Below are positions 59,425 to 64,000 of a stretch of DNA of 64,000 nt, in pieces. The stretch comes from Saksenaea vasiformis B4078 (Eukaryota; Mucoromycota; Mucoromycetes; Mucorales; Saksenaeaceae): NCBI GenBank assembly GCA_000697055.1, contig JNDT01002258.1, forward strand, positions 33,160-97,159, given 5' to 3'. The stretch's first letter is position 1. The number at the start of each line of letters is the position of its first letter. Both the position numbers and the translations under genes were made by a program. The notes under the pieces are model-generated. The model had not been told where the DNA came from, searched no databases, and saw nothing but the letters and a program-made list of their open reading frames with translations.

Positions 59425-60178
59425 GGAAATTTTCTAAACAGCATCACTTATTAGAAGGCGATATGACCCGGGTCAGGTTTTTTGATGCAATAAAAAAAGA
59501 AAGCATGTATATTCTTCGGTCGCTGCTTGTTCTCACCTTTAATGTATCCCTGACAATGGACAACGTTATCTTTCAGCAACTCTGACACAGACTTCTATAG
59601 GCACTTAGTAGACGCATCTCAAAGCTTAAATTCCATACGCAAAGTTCAATTACTTTGGTAGACCAAGTGGGAACTTTTCAGTTGCCCTCTGTTACAAGGG
59701 CCATACACCACATCTTCCAGCTATAACGAGTTCGTTTTCGATAGAAACACCGGAGCTTTGATAGCCTTTTGTGTCAATTGATATCTTTTTCTTTCAAGGT
59801 GAATTGATTCTTGTCCGGAGAGGCGCACATCAACGTAGACTTGCGCTGCGCATCTTCCTTTGTTTCGTGAAAGATCCACAAAAAATTCATTGAAGCTATA
59901 AATTATACTCGCTGTATTTGCCGGCTATCTGACCTTAATCATCGACGAAGACTTTCAATGACGAGAACTCTATGCTGATGTTTGGAAGTTCAAGGGGCAA
60001 GTCAATCTTCTGGAGCTTTCCCAATAGAAAATCCTGTATTTAAAAGGACGCATGAATCGGCTTCTATCCTCTCTTCTTTCTAAAAAAAAAAGTCCCGGTA
60101 GTGATGGCAATCCTTCATCACATTTACAGGATCATTCACGTTTCTTTTATCTATCAATTAACCTGTATGGCTCTGTCA
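59425..60178. other. Intergenic, no gene seen
   Basis: 3' side of LEO1 followed by unremarkable sequence. No coding blocks are recognised. Confidence 0.4.
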
Positions 60179-60304
60179 TACAGGACATCAGGTTGAAATT
60201 ATCGAGAGTTAAAATTGGGTAAAATCGTTTAATGTGTAGCGACTTCTCCAGTTTCTCCAGAAAGGTTGAAAAATCGAAAGTGAAACTATCGGGAGACCGC
60301 TGTA
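60179..60304. mobile_element. Second, shorter copy of the 406-584 MITE
   Basis: CTTCTCCAGTTTCTCC, then AGGTTGAAAA, then TATCGG.AGACC.CTGTA match 496-584 with few changes. The left part (GGTTGAAATTATCGAGAG) matches 450-470. This copy starts with TACAGGACATC, corresponding to an internal TACAGAC at 441 of the first copy, so it lacks the outer 35 bp. It ends in CTGTA. Confidence 0.6.
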
Positions 60305-60382
60305 GCGCGACAGACAGTGTCTGGTGTTCTCGAATTTAGTGGACACAAAGTTACGTAGAGAGGAGTTTATTAGCATGTGGTG

Positions 60383-62770
60383 TTATTCATAGGGAGGAGT
60401 CTTTGTGTGTATTCCAGTATACACGTTAAACCACCCATCTGGTACTTTTGCCCATCCGTAGTCATCAGGACTACACGCAGCACAATGCTGTTGAGTTACA
60501 TGTGAGTCCGTATCTTCAAACCTTTCATGGTTCTCATTAGAATCCTTAAAGAAATCCTCGGGTACGTTTGACAACTGATGATTCTGAAGCGGCGGTGAAT
60601 ACCATGTAGGTCTCAACCAATTTTCAACTGCGGCAGTGTTGCTCAATTGCTCACCCCGATCGAATGTAGGACTCATTGAAGTACGACGATCTGCAAGAGC
60701 TCTCAGCACAAATTGGTAATGTCGTGCATTTTCTTCAATTTTCTCCTGGAATCATTGTAGTAAACAAATTTGCACTCAAGTTACACACACACACACACAC
60801 ACTTGAGACAACATCTTGCTTGATACTTACGATGAACAGAAACAGATTGCATAGAGTTTGGCCAAACTGTCCTATGTCACATATACTGGCTGGAAACCGT
60901 AGCTTTCCTTGGGGAACAGCCACATACAGACCATCTTGTGCCAAATGAATCGAAAATATCTCGCCGCAGAGACCTATTTAGAAATCAAGCAGCTACTAAT
61001 TAATCAAACTCAGAACAAGCAGTATTACCAGCAATCTGGATCATCCAGCCGCCTAACTTCGGTTTGGACTTGCAATCCAACATGGAAAGCAGGATCCCGT
61101 CTAGGATGTCTTTGCCTTCCCGAATGAGTTTTGCCTCATCATCACACACCTTGTTCGAATTGTTATCCTTCGCCATCTCTCCTGCAGCAACGTCGTATTC
61201 TTGTTCCTCGCCATCGTAAACAAAACGTATGTCTATCTTAAAACCGCACGTTGATCCTAAGCCTTCTGTATACAGCAGCCGCTTCTCTTGAGAAGTCTGG
61301 GGGCATACTGACTCGCCACTACGGAACCAGATGAATCGACACTTCCTTTGATTGGAACAGCGGACATACGTTTTTTGCCGGACCAAGTTTCCATTCACGG
61401 ACAAGAGGATATCCAGGAGCGGCGTCCACACTTTTGCTAGATAGTCTGTCTCGGTCGCACGCTTCGCCAGTCTCTGATCGAAAAAAATGCGGTGATTTTC
61501 TAAGGTATCAAAGCTGAAAAGCACATATTAGTACTACAAAATGGAGATTGCGAATAACATATTGCTCACATATGTTCAAATATCTTTAGAGATGTCCTTA
61601 TCTTCTTTGGTATCGATGATTGTCTTACTCTGGAAAGGTATTCACGGCAGCGAACGAACGAATTATCCATTTCAGACATCTGACGGTTAGTTGCAATCAG
61701 TTTAGCAAATTCGCTCTTTAAGTGATAGCAATTGGATACCTTTGCAATTAAATCGAGGGTTTCTTTGATCTTCGGATCTAACGCAGGCGGACGCTCGCAG
61801 TACTGGTCCTGATATCTGGATACAATACTGTACCACTTGTCGTTGAATAGTGACTTGTGGCCGGTGTCAGACATGTCAATAATGTCCAAGATGGATGACA
61901 GGCCAGAACTACGTATTACCGGTTACATAAGTATGATTTCATATGTGTTGTATGATATTCAAACCTCATCAACTTTCGCTGGAAAGGTGCCAGCTTCACG
62001 CCACGCTTATATTCCTCATGAAGACGTAATCCTTCCTTCCTGATTGCTGATCCAATCGATGTTTCAGCCGAGCAGGATGGATGCTTTGTCTCGCTGAGGT
62101 CTTCAGCACGCCGTTTTCCTTTCCCAAGCTTATTACAGCTGTTGTCGTTGAAAGCAGACATGCTGGTTGAGGCGTCTTCTACTTCCTCACGCTCATACCG
62201 CTATGAAAATGTATGTGTATTATTTAAATACTCTGGATCATTGCATGCCTACCTCTCCTACGCTAGCTGCATCGGAGTAGGATCCCGCTTCGCCTTGTCC
62301 CAATGGCTCATCGACAACTTCGCCATATTTTCGTGCCCCAGCCACAGAAACTTTGATCCCGTTCAAGTATCCAACCTGCTCAGCTTCTTCCGCCATGGCA
62401 ATTTGCTGTTTTTTGATCTTGTAAAGCCGTAGCTTTGCCTCCAATTTCTCTTTGAAATCTTTCTTGATGACTTCTGTCTGAGAAACTCTCGTGCAGATGT
62501 CGCATACGATGCCAGAGCTAAGCGTCTGCTGCACTTGTGACTGATGGAATTCAAAGATGCACAGATACTGTCATAAAGCGCAGTAGGAACGCACGAATCT
62601 CCATATTGCTCAAGTGCTTTGTCCGCCAAAGCATCGACAGAAACCCAATCTGTCACAAACATACGAGCAAACAAAGGTTCGATCTTGTATTTTTTACATT
62701 CAGACTTCGAGAATTGGAAACTCTTCGATACGCCATAGCTCTTGGGCGGGGAGGGGTTGACTTTCGGCAT
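60383..62770 (-). CDS. Long unidentified protein with a possible nuclease-like core
   Basis: Coding blocks 62770-62253, 62200-61965, 61908-61570, 61513-61029, 60973-60831 and 60745-60383 are linked by in-phase introns. Within the first block the frame changes near 62575. Either a 35-nt intron (GTATCT...CACAAG) or a frameshift explains it. The product is about 685 aa. Features: VCDICTRVSQ (a CxxC), a Lys/Glu helix, then ENHRIFFDQRLAKRATETDY, CRFIWFRSGE, CGFKIDIRFVYDGEEQEYDV followed by AAGEMAKD, and LIREGKDILDGILLSMLDC. The ID-R...E-x-x-K order recalls PD-(D/E)XK-type cores but is not proof. I believe similar proteins form a large family in Mucorales, but I cannot name one. The C-terminal ~120 residues look disordered. 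Confidence 0.65.
60783..60802. repeat. (AC)n microsatellite inside an intron
   Basis: Ten AC units lie within the intron between 60831 and 60745 of the unidentified gene. Confidence 0.85.
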
Positions 62771-62984
62771 GACAGGAAACTGGCCCGGTACACATGTCTG
62801 GGGAGAAAAATAAATTAACTGTAAAATTCAGAATTGGAATTGATGCCGTACTTTCCATACTATCTGCGCTGTCGAACTTCAGGAAATGGAATGTAGGATG
62901 ATATTTATGAGTGTTAAGTAACAGTTATATCGATACATGTCGATTTATTAGCAAAATTATACTATGGTATCTATATTAAAATTC

Positions 62985-63326
62985 TCAGGATGTGCAAAAT
63001 CTAACTCCACCTCGGCCTCTGCAGATATCACTTTTACAGCGCTTACACTTTCTCCTGGATCTACCAGGAGGGGACACGCGGATATAAGCGGATTCAGCTG
63101 GTAGTATCGCCCAAAACTGGCGTATCTGTCGTGATACGCGTTGTGGTATTGGTTGCGATATCGGTTGCAGTATTCGAGCGCGAGGAATCGTCAACTCTGC
63201 TGGTTCTCGCGGCGCCACAGCAACGTATCTCCTAGAGAATTTCGTCGGGCACTCCCCTCGGGCACTCCTCCCCCCAAATAATTTGATCGCCGCTGTAACA
63301 CATGGTACACAAATGGTAGTAGACAA
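62985..63326 (-). pseudogene. ORF with a C-terminal Cys cluster, probable relic
   Basis: A 113-codon frame ends in KCKRCKSDICRGRGGVRFC. A terminal C-x2-C-x4-C-G-R cluster of this kind is familiar from the ends of some transposon-encoded proteins. The upstream part is Pro/Ile/Arg-rich with repeated IPQRV/ISQPIPQ steps and does not look like a domain. No start context or upstream exon is seen. A small gene is possible. Confidence 0.3.
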
Positions 63327-63439
63327 TAGTAGGAGAGATTGAAGAGACTGTTCAACAGAAGAATATTGAGTACAAGATATTTATTATACAAATATTTCCA
63401 GTAGCATCGTCAATCATACCTACAATTCTTGACAATGGA

Positions 63440-63710
63440 AATGCTTTGACTGGACAGTGTCCAACAATGGGAGTAATTTGACAGCGGGGAGTGCCCGAGA
63501 GTGCAGGTGTTTTTGAGTGCAATAGTGCTCTGCAGTGGGAGTGCCCGAGACTGAAAGTACAGTACTTTGACTGTGGGAGTGCCCGACTGTGGGAATATTG
63601 CAACTGTGGGGGTGCCCGACAGTGAGTATTTTGACTGCGAGAATTCTGGCACTGATTGTGGGAGTGCACAACAGTGGGAGTATTTTGACAATGGGAGAGT
63701 TCACAAACAA
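63440..63710. repeat. Degenerate GTGGGAGTGCCCGA minisatellite
   Basis: About eight to ten imperfect units with the core GTGGGAGTGCCCGACTGTGG alternate with TATTTTGACTGTGG. All three minus-strand frames stay largely open across it (SHCRALP, SGTPTV and similar), producing overlapping false ORFs. No gene is called from 63327 to the right edge. Confidence 0.75.
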
Positions 63711-64000
63711 GCGCAAAAAATAATCTGTGGTAGCATACATCATTAAGTTGTCTAGCCGTTACACTCATATTGCGTGATGTCTATAAATACGATGTTGTTC
63801 CCAGTTAGTTGGTTATCTGCTACTGATACACTTCCCCAGTGCGAACTACGTGATTACTGTAAGTACAATTTTATCTTTGAAAACACACCTAAAACGTAGT
63901 ATGCTGTAGTCCAACCGATCAGACCTTAACTATGCTCAACTTGTTAAACACTTTGTACAATTCCAAGGCAGAAGTTCTTGCTACTGCTCAATCAAAAGCG

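Noticed and set aside
59262..59447. Minus-strand poly-Ser ORF
   Set aside because: It is antisense to the Glu-rich C-terminus of LEO1.

Overview
The window is nuclear DNA from a filamentous fungus, most likely an early-diverging Mucoromycota species of Mucorales type. The genes are eukaryotic: nearly all are split by short GT-AG introns of about 45-75 nt, and two introns are GC-AG. The gene set includes chitin deacetylase, the chitin synthase chaperone CHS7, a Kelch polarity protein and expanded F-box genes. Two long genes belong to families I cannot name. I saw no rRNA, tRNA or CRISPR array. Exon boundaries were read by hand from splice signals and phase. Spans are firm, but individual junctions should be checked against RNA.

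Layout. 1-6 kb is repeat-rich: a degenerate ~40-bp minisatellite, an F-box gene, gene relics and two TA-flanked MITEs. 6-13 kb carries S-adenosylmethionine decarboxylase (SPE2), a farnesylated type I DnaJ (YDJ1) and an acyltransferase with an HxxxD motif. 13-16.7 kb holds only relics. 16.7-20 kb is a Kelch-coiled-coil gene of Tea1 type. 20.1-26 kb is SMC6 followed upstream by a mitochondrial DUF155/RMND1-type gene. 27-30 kb is an unknown acidic protein gene whose 3' exons were triplicated. 31-35 kb carries two secreted wall-surface proteins, one Kre9/Knh1-like and one LRR protein with one exon per repeat. 38-42 kb is tyrosine aminotransferase and chitin deacetylase.

42.4-49.5 kb holds the most unusual genes: a protein joining two GATA zinc fingers to an AWS-SET-postSET methyltransferase, and a phosphoserine phosphatase carrying an N-terminal SPX domain. 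CHS7 follows. 49.7-53.7 kb has a UspA-type protein, an Mrs2-type Mg2+ channel and an MFS permease. 54.8-57.5 kb contains a decayed Tc1/mariner transposase and another transposase relic. 58-59.4 kb is LEO1 of the Paf1 complex, with an apparent frameshift. 60.2-64 kb has a second MITE copy, a long unknown gene and a minisatellite.

Functional themes. Chromatin and transcription are represented by LEO1, the GATA-SET protein and SMC6. Cell wall and polarity are represented by chitin deacetylase, CHS7, the Kre9-like protein, the LRR protein and the Kelch protein. Metabolism is represented by polyamine, serine and tyrosine enzymes. The SPX-phosphatase suggests phosphate or inositol-pyrophosphate control over serine synthesis, which is an inference from domain content only.
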